Source of the DNA: Seminavis robusta
Taxonomy: Eukaryota; Bacillariophyta; Bacillariophyceae; Naviculales; Naviculaceae
Assembly: GCA_903772945.1 (NCBI GenBank)
Contig: CAICTM010001967.1
Location: 1-20,103 of the forward strand
Direction: 5' to 3'
DNA: 20,103 nt
In this document: positions 1-9,412 of the stretch, one piece after another
How positions within the stretch are numbered: position 1 is the stretch's first letter
Layout of the letters: each line of letters starts with the position of its first letter
The notes under the pieces: generated by a model
Told to the model about the DNA's origin: nothing
Seen by the model: only the letters and a program-made list of their open reading frames with translations
Databases searched by the model: none
Translations under genes and position numbers: made by a program

Positions 1-780
1 GTGCTCCTCATCAATACAATGTCAACGATACCGTGATGATTCAACAGTATCAAGACCGCAAGTACGGTCAGCCCAAAGTACAAAGTCCTTACACTATAGA
101 CCGAGTCAATGACAATGGCACTGTACGGCTCCGACATGCTACCGCCAATGGCGGCGCAGTCTACCAGACTTGGAACATAAGGATATACACCCATACAAGG
201 CCTGATCCCCTTGTAGGATTGCCATCGTGCGACGCAAATGTTACATCCAAATCTCATGAGAGTGCCCCGCACTTTAAAATCATATGTTCTCCTTGTCGAC
301 TGCTGTCGTGCCTCCGTGACCCTTGTCAGGGCGAATGCAAATACACGGCTCTTAGCTTATCCGCGACTCGATCCTTAGATAGAGGTTTGAGTTCGACTCA
401 TGACTGAGTCCTCGTGAATAGTCATTTGAGACAGGGTTCTCAATGACCGCGCTAGTCATACTAGGTTGATGATGAAACATCGCTCATGATATTTAGCCAG
501 CGTGGAGTACTTCACGTACTAGACCAGGCTAGAAAACCTTCCACGCGTTCCTTTTTAGGATCGTGGAAGACGTAGGATTACCTACCGCAACCTACTCTAT
601 CCTTTTATAGTCTCCCGCGGGAAGCCAGATCTACGATCCCTTGATTATGATCTCTCTCGTTGATTAGTTTCTAGCTTTCTAATTCTCTCTTAACTTCATC
701 TCTCAAACTCAAAACACTCGAAAATCTTTACACTAGCTTTTAGCGTAGTGCACCAGGCTTGACTCGATCTGGCTCCGTCT
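1..780 (+). mobile_element. Ty3/gypsy-type LTR retrotransposon, decayed 3' end (integrase C-terminus plus probable 3' LTR)
   Basis: The frame open from base 3 encodes the end of a gypsy-type integrase. It has a GPY/F-like module (SPYTI, then VNDNGTVRLR, then GGAVYQTWNIR), the pattern that closes Pol polyproteins of diatom and oomycete gypsy elements. After WNIR (about base 183) the expected ending (an HPYK-like motif, then stop) appears in the +1 frame and terminates near base 203. One base has therefore been lost and the copy is dead. Downstream about 550 bp is noncoding and LTR-like: a candidate LTR start at the TGTTACATCC at 239, a TATA-like TTTTATAG near 603, a 10-bp palindrome at 613-622, a 7-bp stem (539-545 with 562-568), and a pyrimidine-rich tract at 640-720. 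The 5' part of the element lies outside the window. The right edge near 780 is approximate, as I could not find a matching terminal TG/CA pair. Confidence 0.7.
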
Positions 781-879
781 CAATGTTGGTTCGTCGAGCT
801 CTTCATCGTTGTCCAGTGCCTCGATGGCGGCAAGGAATGCTCTTCGTCGTCAACACGTAATGCCAAACAAAAATGGGAA

Positions 880-1701
880 TCACTGTCCCCTCTCAAGCCG
901 AGTCTCTATCCAAATAGCCAGGGCAATCAGGACGCAAAAGTCAGGGTCAGCGGAACCCAGCAAAATTTGGTCAGGACAATCGCGCTCCTCCTGGACGTTC
1001 TTGCTCCAGATACTGTTTAGAGGAAGTTTTGAAACTTGGAGTGGCTGCGGAAGTCCAATGTCTCCATGTTCGTCAGATCATCAGTTCGACAAATCATGTG
1101 GAACTGAACCTTCATCATGGTTGGAGTCTTGATCATGAGGTCAATGTGGCACCTCCATCACGCTCCAGGATCCGAAGGTCTTGCGGAATTCTCGAAGCTT
1201 GAGATCTCGCTTGACATTATTTCCTTCCCTGCTTCCTACCTCCGCCTTCTTCACAGCCTTGATCACTCCATTGACGTTCGTGGAGCAGTTGGATTCCCAA
1301 CATTGGGAACAACAGCCCATGGCGAGTGGCGGTTCGGATGGAAGTGGCTGATGGCCTTCTTGTATTGTTCAAAGTGGTAGATCTCTTTGGGTGGCGATCA
1401 TTGGGACCAGGATTGGTCTTCCCATATGTGATAAGGAAGTTCAGGAACCGGGCGACATCAGTGGGTGTAATGGCAAGAAGCTGGTCCTGAGAACAGAAAA
1501 AGTGAAGAAGACGACCATGGTGTGAGCAATGATGTTTGATCAGCGAAATGACAAGGAGCGAAGGAGCCAACAAACCAACCAACGTACCTGTGTAAAGCTC
1601 CTCGTGGTATCATATGGTGTCTGCCGGCCATGCTTCAAAGACATAAACCTGGTGAGTGCTGGCCGGTATTGTTGATCGAGTGACTTGCGCTTCCTCGCCA
1701 T
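880..1701 (-). pseudogene. Frameshifted, 3'-truncated relic of a diatom repeated recombinase-like family
   Basis: Exon 1 (1701-1588) opens at ATG with MARKRKSLDQQYRPALTRF and ends at a consensus donor (CAG|GTACGT). A 101-nt intron (1487-1587) has a pyrimidine-rich acceptor (TTCTGTTCTCAG). Exon 2 begins DQLLAITPTDVARFLNFL and continues through YGKTNPGPND. The reading then moves between frames several times: YKKAISHFHPNRHSPW, then NGVIKAVKKAEV, then MMKVQFHMICRTDDL, then WSKNVQEERDCPDQILLG and DPDFCVLIALAIWIETRL. Each segment follows smoothly on the last, so single-base indels explain the breaks better than chance. The ordered blocks resemble a protein family I recall as widespread in diatom genomes, probably a tyrosine-recombinase-like core-binding region. 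The C-terminal catalytic part is absent; the gypsy LTR starts where it should continue. Family assignment is from memory of the pattern; the decay is seen directly. Confidence 0.65.
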
Positions 1702-1706
1702 TGTCG

Positions 1707-1761
1707 GTAACAAAAGAGCGAGAGTAACAAAACAGCGAGTAACTGAGTAACAAAATAGCGA
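1707..1761. repeat. Three-copy short repeat (GTAACAAAANAGCGA)
   Basis: Three near-identical 15-mers start at 1707, 1724 and 1747, differing only at one central base (G, C, T). They lie immediately upstream of the start codon of the minus-strand pseudogene, so they would sit in its 5' leader or promoter. The spacing (17 and 23 bp) is irregular. Confidence 0.75.
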
Positions 1762-1936
1762 GGGCTTCGCCTTTTCAGGTTGACTCCATCGATTTTATGG
1801 CAAATTTGGTGAAGAATGAGGATCGACTGACTGATCAACCATCCGGTCCAACGGCCAAGTCGGCCGTACTACGGGATACGTGCGTTGTGGTAGAGCGTAA
1901 CTTTGCAGTTTACCCTCTCTCAGTACTAAGAGAAAG

Positions 1937-2300
1937 GTTCCGGGACCATAAGTCTTTGAGTTTCCCGGAACGTTTGTGTGTGAATGGTTGTTCTTGGTAC
2001 GATTGAAGTTGTATTTTGGTAAAGATACTTAGGCCAAAAGTTGTATTTTGGGGTTGCCGATACAACCCACAGTACTATTTTGAGTAGTATCGGATACCCT
2101 CAAATGCCTGGTTTTCCCCGGCAAAATACTCTCAATGACTTTTATGTATTACCATACCCCAATAAAGGATAACCATACTTAGGCCTAAGTAGGGGCGAAC
2201 TCACTACTATGACTATAGGGTAAGTCCCACCAGTCGATACAACTCCCCCTTTCCACATACCCTCGATCATGTGACTACCGTTGTATTTTGGTAATACGGT
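1937..2300. repeat. Noncoding stretch with clustered inverted repeats and a repeated GTTGTATTTTGG motif
   Basis: No gene is supported between 1762 and 2579. This part holds a 9-bp inverted repeat (1937-1945 with 1963-1971, GTTCCGGGA), nested stems at 2057-2093 (CCGATAC/GTATCGG around TACTA/TAGTA), GTTGTAT/ATACAAC at 2040-2066, a perfect 14-bp palindrome ACTTAGGCCTAAGT (2177-2190), and three copies of GTTGTATTTTGG starting at 2008, 2040 and 2280. The density suggests remains of a small mobile element, but I see no paired termini that would define one. Confidence 0.4.
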
Positions 2301-2579
2301 ACTGGTAGCGGTACTATCAGCTACGGTGCCGGTCACGGTGAAGCTGGGTCTGAGTGAATCAGTCATGAATGACGCAAGTCACGGATGTCAACACACGCAC
2401 AAAGCAAAGCCACGCAAAGAAGCTCGAACAAAATGCGAAATCAATGCAACCCATGCAATGGTTCCATCACAAAGACACTGCGACAGCACACGGCACACCC
2501 ACGTCCAAACTGTCCCCGAGTGGCCACTGGAAGCATCGCAACCAACGCTGGCAGTACATGTAATCAAGGTCCCTAGAAA

Positions 2580-3809
2580 ATGGCCATCCACCCTGTTTTC
2601 CTGGTGAGCTTTGTGAGCCTCTTGGCTCGAAGAGGAGACCTTGTCTCGACGAGTGTTTTGGATGACACTGTGTTGACTCCACAAACACGAACAACAAGTG
2701 CAGGCATTAGAAGAAGAACACCGTTCTCCCCATTATTCTCTCAGCTCTCTCAAAAGCAAATTGCGGAAAACATTCAGGCTTCATATCTCGAGCCCTTACT
2801 TGACCAAGCCGGTTTGAATATCAAGAGGGACAATATTGTGGTAGACAACCTTTCCGACTTGGGATTCTCCAACAATGTTTTTCGGGTGGAAGTGAACAAC
2901 CACAACGACAATCATCAGCAATCCAAGAAGAAGATTCTGGTGGCCAAGATATTCTCTGATCTGGCCAAGAAACGCGTCGATCCTAACCAAAACTTTATGG
3001 GGGAAGTCGATGAACTCTTGCACAACGAATGCTTGGGACCCAAGGTTTTGGCCCACACACCCGATGCACTCTTGATGGAGTACATTGATGGACACGTTTT
3101 AACCGAATCTATCATATTTGACCCTCACAACGGATTGTCCATTTGCAGTGCCGTGGGAGATGCACTGGGACGGATGCATTCTTTGCAGGGCGTTCATACT
3201 GATACTGATGTTCAATGCACCAATAACAATATGCTATGGCATGCTTTGGATGTCATGTTGTCTTCGATTGACGAAAAGTTTCAGCTATCGACGCCATCAG
3301 GAGATACTTGGACACTGGCAAAGTTGCAAGATACCATTGGAATTTGTCGTGACCGTCTAGAAGGGTTGAAAGCGCCCTGTGTTCCCGTCGGCCACGGCGA
3401 CTTTAAGCTGTCGAATGTAATGATGACTGGAGCTACCAACGAGATTCGATTCATCGACTTTGAGCTGACTGGTACCCACTATCGCGGATACGACTTGGCC
3501 AAATTCTTTCGAAGCTCTACGCAATCTACTTCTCCTGATATCCGAGCACGGCATCAAAAGGCGATGTGGGAATCCTATCACAGGCGAACAGGCGATGGCA
3601 TCGATTTGAGTGCATCGTCGCTTGCGGAAGCAGTGTCACAACTGGAATGGGAAGCACAGCTACTGGAGCCCATGACTTGGCTAGAAGCAGCGGCTTTTTT
3701 CCTTAGCATGGCTACGTTGGACGATCCTTCTCAAAAAGAGAAATGGAACGGACTGGCTCAAAGTCGCCTGCTGAGTTTTGAAACCATGAACGCAAATGTC
3801 AAAACGTAG
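2580..3809 (+). CDS. Choline/ethanolamine-kinase-like protein (APH/kinase fold)
   Basis: Single-exon gene of 409 aa. An in-frame TAG lies just two codons before the ATG, which fixes the start unless there is an upstream intron. The kinase-like core shows a nucleotide-binding lysine in VAKIF (K123), a downstream acidic helix (GEVDELLHNE), and LLMEYIDGHVL as the hinge. The catalytic loop is HGDFKLSN (H272, D274, N279), the Brenner motif of aminoglycoside phosphotransferases and choline kinases. IDFELTG follows (metal-binding D293), then YRGYDLAKFF, close to the YRGxDxxxxF block of choline and ethanolamine kinases, where the first step of phosphatidylcholine/ethanolamine synthesis is catalysed. 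The C-terminal helix pair (WLEAAAFFLSMA, then WNGLAQSRLLSFE) also fits. The first ~25 residues are hydrophobic and then basic, and could be a targeting signal. Substrate cannot be told from sequence; a related small-molecule kinase is possible. Confidence 0.85.
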   Translation: MAIHPVFLVSFVSLLARRGDLVSTSVLDDTVLTPQTRTTSAGIRRRTPFSPLFSQLSQKQIAENIQASYLEPLLDQAGLNIKRDNIVVDNLSDLGFSNNVFRVEVNNHNDNHQQSKKKILVAKIFSDLAKKRVDPNQNFMGEVDELLHNECLGPKVLAHTPDALLMEYIDGHVLTESIIFDPHNGLSICSAVGDALGRMHSLQGVHTDTDVQCTNNNMLWHALDVMLSSIDEKFQLSTPSGDTWTLAKLQDTIGICRDRLEGLKAPCVPVGHGDFKLSNVMMTGATNEIRFIDFELTGTHYRGYDLAKFFRSSTQSTSPDIRARHQKAMWESYHRRTGDGIDLSASSLAEAVSQLEWEAQLLEPMTWLEAAAFFLSMATLDDPSQKEKWNGLAQSRLLSFETMNANVKT

Positions 3810-3974
3810 CCAACACGAAAATGACAACAAAAACTATAGGAGTCGCAACCAAGAAGGAGAGTGAAAGGCAGATCTACAATAGTGTCTCTACAACAGCATG
3901 CCAAAGGGCCTGAGATTTCGCTCGGAAAGGTTCACTTCATACTCCGATGCGTATCCATGCTGGTTGATCTTCCT

Positions 3975-5615
3975 CTAGGTGAGGCTATGGGGTGGATTGC
4001 GACGCCGAGTGAGAAAGCGGGGCCAAAGGCAAGATTTTGGATGCTTTTCAGGAGCTTCTTCCTTTGGGCAAAGGGGAACGTCCACTGCATCATCCTTTGG
4101 TGGCTTCTGATAAGGCGTTGCAAAGACCAATGGTGTGTTCTCAACGACCGAAATCACCTCGAATCCCTCCTGTTCTCCAGAGTTTATACCCAAATGATGC
4201 TGCAATCCATTTCGAAAGGTAGCGTTGACGTTGGCTTCATGATCCAGTCGCACTTCAACATCTGTCATGCGGTGTTCCAAGGTGCCTACAAACTCGTCCA
4301 TTCGGCGGGCTGCATTGTGCAGGTCGTCGCGAAGCCCTCGAAAAGCATCTTCATAGGACTTTTCGGCCACGTACTCCTGCTTTGTGACCTGCAACGACTG
4401 GAGTATCTTATCCTCCATTTGATGGACATATGCCCTCATAGCTTCAAGTCAGACAACGTCAAACGGAAAAGGTTAGAGGCACCCCGATGTGTGCCACACG
4501 ACATGACAATTGGAACGCACCTTGTTCTTTCATGTCAAGGGCGATCAGATGGGTCCTCAAGTTCCGTTGCTGGCTGTTTCCGAGTTCTTCGATATCAAAG
4601 ATGGACACTTCTTGCATGTCATGAATGGTCCCCGCAGCGCTGCCATCTATATCGGTTTCGCCAACTGCGGTGTTTCGCTCGACGCTATCCTTGACTCGTC
4701 CAACTTCCCGCACTAGCCGTTTCTGACCCTTCATCACGGAGAGGCACAGCTGCTTCACGTTTTGCAATTCCTCCTTATCCTCAGCGGAGAACAAACTCGT
4801 TTTCTCGCTTTGTTTGGCCTTTTTCAAGAATTGCATTGCGGGCGCTGGTACTGTCCTCGCGGACGTGGCACGAGCGTCAGCTTTTTTATGTACGGCTCCG
4901 TCGCTGTGGTTGGGATGAATCCAGCTACCTGATGCAAGTCAAAGAGGGAAAAGGTGGCAAAGGGTAAGCATCGGCGCGAACGTCGGCACAGCAGCTCTTT
5001 GTTCTGTTTACCCAATGGTCGACTGAGGAGTGCGATCAAGTCTGTCTCTGAGGACCTGTAACGGCGAGCATACGATAGTGGATCAAGCCATTCGGCACTG
5101 GTTGTAACAATGAGTGCAAACGGGCATGCCACAATCAACTCTCTAATAACTTCCTTGGATGCATTGTGTTGCACTGCCACCTGTAGCGGCGTGGGTCCTT
5201 CCTTAGGGATTCCCGCCGCCTTTGGGTTGACACTCAAGAAGAACTTGATAGCGTTGATAGGCGCCTTGTTCTTGAGCGCCGAAATCAAAATATTCCCTGT
5301 CACGAGAGATGGATCAGTTCTCATGAGTGACGCAGCCTTGATCCATCGTTTGTCGTAGTATGAGGTCGGAATGTTCAGTGAAAACGCGGACGACGAATCG
5401 GAGGATGAATTGCACCCCACAATGGCATTGCTTGTATCTGTGGAGGCTTCACCATCGGCATCTAAATCCATCATTCGCAACTGTTGATGTTCCTTCATGC
5501 TAGTGACGTTTGGTCCGTGTCTTTGGGAGGCTATGCAGCAGTAGTTTTGTTGAGCCTCCAGCCTGGAAGCATAATGACCTTTGCTTGCTTGGAAGTAAGC
5601 GATATGCTCTGCCAT
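3975..5615 (-). CDS. Ankyrin-like repeat and coiled-coil protein, three exons
   Basis: Exons 5615-5012, 4928-4521 and 4441-3975 join in phase 1 at both junctions. Intron 1 (4929-5011, 83 nt) is G|GTAAAC to TTGCATCAG; intron 2 (4442-4520, 79 nt) is AAG|GTGCGT to GACTTGAAG. The product is 492 aa. The start was chosen for its context (CAACCATGG); an ATG at 5645 would add ten residues. Residues about 106-196 form degenerate ankyrin-like helix pairs of the type expanded in diatoms (ISALKNKAPINAIKFFLSVNP; PTPLQVAVQHNASKEVIREL; PLSYARRY). Exon 2 is basic, then has a heptad-rich stretch (EELQNVKQLCLSVMKGQKRL). Most of exon 3's first half is predicted coiled coil (DKILQSL to TDVEVRL), which suggests oligomerisation. 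The tail is Pro- and basic-rich, with no obvious membrane segment. Function unknown. It converges on the kinase gene with 165 bp between stops. Confidence 0.8.
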
Positions 5616-6500
5616 GGTTGCGGGTTGAAACTGGCGGAGTATCATGCCTTCGACTCCTCTTCGGCGTTCCCGGGCAAATAAATGGCTGAAGGTTCTGGCT
5701 GAAGGAGTGTGTAGCACTCTTTTTTTTTTGCGCCTGAGGTGCGTCCTTGAAAGGGCAACCACATGGCGGCCAGAACTATACAAAGCTTTGGGGCGGGAAA
5801 TTTCCCTCCAGTCCCCTTCAAACCAACTTAAAATTTAGCACGGTTCTCTATTGCTAGCTACCTGGCACGGTAGTACGGCGGTACTAGTACAGTACCTCTT
5901 GCCAGTGGCCTGGGGCAGGAGGATTCAATCGAGCAAAAGTCAAGTCGAATCGAACCAAATCGAATTGATCATGTATCCTGCCGAGGATAGCCATGCATGT
6001 CTTGTTCAGCTTTTCTAACATCTGAGCTGGACATGTGTTCATCTGTACGTACCAGAGTTGAAAGAGCCCTGGGACTAGAGATGGCTACAGTACTGGCTAG
6101 TACGTCATTGGCAAGGACAAGGGCTTCTACTAGTACCTTCACTAGTCGCGGAATGTGTTTGCCCATCTCCAGGCCCTACTTTTGGTGCGACAGGACTCCA
6201 GCTAGTAGGTCCCACCGAGAGCCATCACGAGGATCCACTCCAGACCTCAATGCTGGACCAACTGCAACTCCAGCACTAGCACAAGCACCAACGGCGAGCC
6301 CCACCTCAGGCACATCTTCAGCCCTCTCTTGGTTCATCTTGTGGCGGAGGTAATATGAGTGGCATTCTTTGGGACTTGTTGGATTTATGATATCCATCAT
6401 CAATACTCTATCTAGCTCAGCTAGCTACCACTGGTAGCTTGTAAGTACTAGTAGTGGTAGGATGGAAGGAGCAGCTCAATGGACTACGAGAAGTATTTTT
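5616..6500. other. Intergenic region between divergent genes, rich in ACTAGTA/CTAGC words
   Basis: This is the shared upstream region of the ankyrin-like gene (-) and the DUF1415 gene (+), with the MITE-like element at its right side. An A-rich run (plus-strand T run near 5720) lies in the probable 5' leader of the minus gene. Many GTACTAGTA and CTAGCTAGC words occur at 5850-5900 and 6410-6460. Weakly open frames exist on both strands at 5970-6400, including an Ala/Gly-rich minus frame interrupted by a stop at 6176, but none has a recognisable domain or splice structure, so I call no gene. Confidence 0.5.
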
Positions 6501-6719
6501 GTGCTGGACCGTCCGGCGGTTATCACTCAGGATTTATAAAAAACTCAAACTTTCCACGACTGAGGACCGTTTAAAACATGCCCTTAAACATGCCCTTGAA
6601 TCTTCAACATGTCCTTAAACATGCCCTTAAATAAACATGCCCTTAACATGCCCTTAAAAACGATAACCAGTTGTGGCAGTTTTTAAAGCCTGAGCGAAAA
6701 CCGTCGGATGGTCCTGTAC
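6501..6719. mobile_element. MITE-like element with imperfect 31-bp terminal inverted repeats
   Basis: The left end (6501-6531) and the right end (6689-6719) are inverted repeats matching at 25 of 31 positions by my alignment; both begin GT-C-GGACC and end CTCAGG. With small gaps the match continues some 10-15 bp inward (ATTTATAAAAAACT against CTTTAAAAACT). The element is about 219 bp, encodes nothing, and has a minisatellite core. A target-site duplication is not certain: AGTATT occurs just outside both ends but not at the exact border. This fits a non-autonomous DNA transposon, though a long hairpin of other origin is possible. Confidence 0.65.
6571..6656. repeat. Six-copy minisatellite, unit TTAAACATGCCC
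   Basis: Six copies of CATGCCCTTAA (one as CATGTCC, one ending TTGAA) start at about 6578, 6590, 6608, 6621, 6636 and 6648. The basic period is 12 bp, with insertions of a few bases between copies 2-3 and 4-5. The array sits entirely inside the inverted-repeat element. Confidence 0.85.
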
Positions 6720-6990
6720 TGCAGTATTAAAATAGTACTAGTAGTAGCTAACGGTAGCATTGTAGCGGTACTGGGTGTCTAATGCTTTTTCTATGTAGAA
6801 AGATTTATAGCTTTCAAACAAACGTCAGCGCCAAAAGCGCCATCACACCTCCATCCACAAGAAAAAAAAGAAACTTTTGAAGGTGACACCTTATTTGTCA
6901 TTCTCATTTCTCATGTCCAAAAGGAATAAATTATCTGTCCCGGCCAGCAAGAGCTATTCCCTGTTTCTTTCTTGATCAGATCTCTACACA

Positions 6991-8783
6991 ATGGGTCTCA
7001 CTTCGCAGCGCATGATGGTACCATTCGTTGCCTTTTCTTTCGCTCTTCCCAGCGTTTCTGCCTTTTTGGTTTCGCCATCCCGACTCAAGACAGCAACGAC
7101 AACCCAACCAACTCAGTCCCTGGTGAACACACACTATTTGAACGGCCTTTCCGGGACTTCTGACAAGTTTTTCTTTGCAGCAAGTGCTAAGGAAGATGAA
7201 GAGAACAGTGGCACAGAAGAAGAAGATAATGAGAACGAATGGCATCCCAGAGATTCCGCGGAGACAACCCCCCAGCTCTTGAAGGCCATCTGGGATCAAA
7301 TTGCTCGAGGAAATGCCATGGTCAAGGGCGTGAGTCGACTACTATATCTTTGTGGTTTTTCTTTTTGACAACACCCCTCTGCTCACAGCTTTCTGTCTGT
7401 TGACTGCAGGACGAAGAGACGGTACTGTATCCTAATATGGAAGACAAGCTGAATACCCCCCAATTTTTCAATATCCTGCTAGGTCATTTGGACTCTTGCA
7501 AAGATGTCTGTGATTATTATGGAATCACCACCGTGTTGGTACCTTACAGAAAAGAAGGAGGGAGAATCGTTGGCTTCACCGTCAAATCTTACAGAAACCC
7601 TGATAAGGATTACGATTCTTTTGAGTTTGACTACGACCCTTTTTGGGATGACGGAACTGATTTTGAAAAGCTCTACGATGGAATTGATGATGAATTGGAA
7701 ACCGAAACCAAAAAGAAACTCAATTTGCCAGAGATTGTGGATAAGATACCTGATGATGACGACAAAATCATTGATGTGACAAAGGTATGGGTGGCCAAAA
7801 TAATGTCAGACATGGGTATTTGCCCGTTTACAAACGGTGCCGAAATGGCTGGTTTGCCCATGGGACCCGTCTTTTATACGGTAGATCGGGCTACAGCCTT
7901 TGAAAACATGTATGCTCGGTATTGGAAAGAAGTGGTCCGCATTGAACAGGAAAGTGAAAAGGAAATTTCAACAACCCTCCTTATTGCACCTGAGTTTTAC
8001 ATTGATAACGTCGAGCTCTTTGAAAGTTTCAGCAACACACTGACACAACCATTGACGGCGCTCGGAGTGGAGGATTTGCTGCAGTTGGTCTTTTTCCATC
8101 CCCAATGGAGCTTTCGCGATGGTGGCGCACGAGCCGGTGGCGGCGAAGCGGCCAACTATGCCCGTCGCTCTCCCTGGCCAATGATCAATATTCTTCGTAC
8201 GAAGCAGGTGCGAGCAGCTCAAAAGGGAATTCCCACCGGCTTGGTGTACAAACAAAACGAAAAGACATTGGGAGCTGTGGGTTCTCATCAGTTGGAAACC
8301 ATGCTCCGACTGCGGAATTGGGATGAGATTGCCGATGTCAAAGTTGACAGGAGAGAAATGGATGCCTTGCGAGTGGCCAAAGAATTCCAGGAATCTGGCA
8401 ATGTTAAGGTCGAAGATCAGTCGTTTGCCAATGACGCCACACCAGCCGCCAACAAGGTCGAGTCATCCCAGGTCGAACAAGGCGACCTTGTCAAGGTGGT
8501 ACAGGATGCCCTGAACAAGCGCTTGGGCAAGTCCGGCGAGCCAATGGTGGCATTGAGTGGCCCCGAAACCAGTGCCACTGCCATGGCAGTGGACTTTCTC
8601 ATGAAAGAGTTGGAGAGGATAGAACAAACCGGTCCCGCCACCACCCAAAGTGGTCAGGATGCCCAAAAGATGGCAGCGGCCAGGGCAGCTCTCCTGGAAG
8701 ACTTTCAGGACAGCGAGGACGAAGAAACGGGGGATGAAGAGATGAGTGCTCTATTTGGCAAAAGCGGCATCGCCGAAGCATAA
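6991..8783 (+). CDS. Plastid-targeted DUF1415-domain protein, two exons
   Basis: Exon 1 (6991-7329) ends GGC|GTGAGT; the 80-nt intron (7330-7409) ends TTGACTGCAG; exon 2 is 7410-8783, phase 0. The product is 570 aa. The N-terminus is a signal peptide followed by PSVSA^FLVSPSRL, the diatom ASAFAP-type motif with Phe at the predicted cleavage point and a Ser/Thr/basic transit-like stretch, pointing to the plastid. The DUF1415 part runs from about residue 240 (VWVAKIM, then GICPFTN with C251) through LLIAPEFYIDNVELFESF and FFHPQW (H343) to NYARRSPWPMINILR (N362 onward). Those blocks match bacterial DUF1415 proteins, which are about 180-200 aa. Here it is flanked by an acidic N-terminal region (residues 60-230) and an acidic, helical C-terminal tail (430-570). 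The biochemical role of DUF1415 is unknown to me. Confidence 0.88.
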
Positions 8784-9010
8784 GGGGACGGCACAGAAGG
8801 AACGAATCCAAAGGCATCCTATTTGTTTGTGATGATAAACGACCCCTCTATTGTAGCCCACCTGTTGTTAGGCATGCCATTTTGCTGCTTCATCTTTAAG
8901 GGCATTCTGGTGTCTTTGTCGTATTCTGTGTTTGTTTGTATCCCACCATACTGCAGACATAACTATGGTCTATCCTGTGAATTGTACAACCTGTCTTCTT
9001 GCTCGTTCAC

Positions 9011-9090
9011 ACTGTATTTTTTCAATAATTTGGAGGCCACGTGCAGTGATTGCTGCAAGGAGAATTCCAAACTATGTCATTCAATACAGT
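9011..9090 (-). promoter_or_regulatory. SECIS-like element 3 (distal), best canonical form
   Basis: On the minus strand this folds as a textbook form II SECIS. The basal stem is ACTGTATT with AATACAGT (8 bp, 9083-9090 with 9011-9018). The 5' quartet ATGA is at 9080-9077 and the 3' quartet TGA at 9024-9022. Helix II is ATAGTTTGG with CCAAATTAT (nine consecutive pairs, one of them G-U). Unpaired AA (9066-9065) comes ten bases after ATGA. The apical region contains a small extra stem, TGCAG/CTGCA. It lies about 500 nt beyond the stop of the selenoprotein gene, on the same strand. Confidence 0.75.
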
Positions 9091-9177
9091 CATGAAACCA
9101 GTCGGCAAATAAATTGTTGGCTTCTAGTCATCCTAAATTCAGTCGCAAATCGACTTTCCTGGCTGTTTCGATGTCGG

Positions 9178-9283
9178 GCTCCTTACCAAATGTACTTTCT
9201 CAGTGATTTGGTGACCACTCCCATTTCTTCAGAAACGTGAGGGTCTCCCAATCTCGTCATTCAGTATGATTGATTTAAGGAGC
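9178..9283 (-). promoter_or_regulatory. SECIS-like element 2 (middle), conserved AA altered
   Basis: Minus strand. The basal stem is GCTCCTTA with TAAGGAGC (8 bp, 9276-9283 with 9178-9185). The quartet is ATGA at 9260-9257 with TGA at 9202-9200. Helix II is GAGATTGGG with CCAAATCAC (7 of 9 paired), followed by GACC/GGTC and a long apical hairpin (TTTCT/AGAAA). The position that should carry unpaired AA reads AG, so this copy may be weak or inactive. The flanks TGAATGAC and AAATCACTGAGAAA align with elements 1 and 3. Confidence 0.55.
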
Positions 9284-9412
9284 TAGACAGGTCAGAGTGA
9301 AGCACTGGGATTGTCGACTCTTGATTCGATTGGGCATATCTGACAAAACCAAAACCTTCCACAGAACGGCACCAAATCACGTTTTCCACCTGATAGCGGC
9401 ATTGTCATTTTC

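Noticed and set aside
2281..2697. Several overlapping short frames upstream of the kinase gene
   Set aside because: All overlap each other in different frames, without domains; an in-frame stop separates them from the kinase start.
3861..4694. 277-codon plus-strand open frame
   Set aside because: Antisense to exons 2-3 of the ankyrin-like gene, with no recognisable domain; the minus-strand exons have consistent splice sites and phases.
5969..6403. Possible Ala/Gly-rich minus-strand gene and overlapping plus-strand frame
   Set aside because: The minus frame has a stop at 6176 and no plausible short intron; neither strand shows a domain.
8784..9010. Possible fourth SECIS-like hairpin next to the third
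   Set aside because: I looked for the ATGA...TGA pairing on the minus strand here and found no matching helix.
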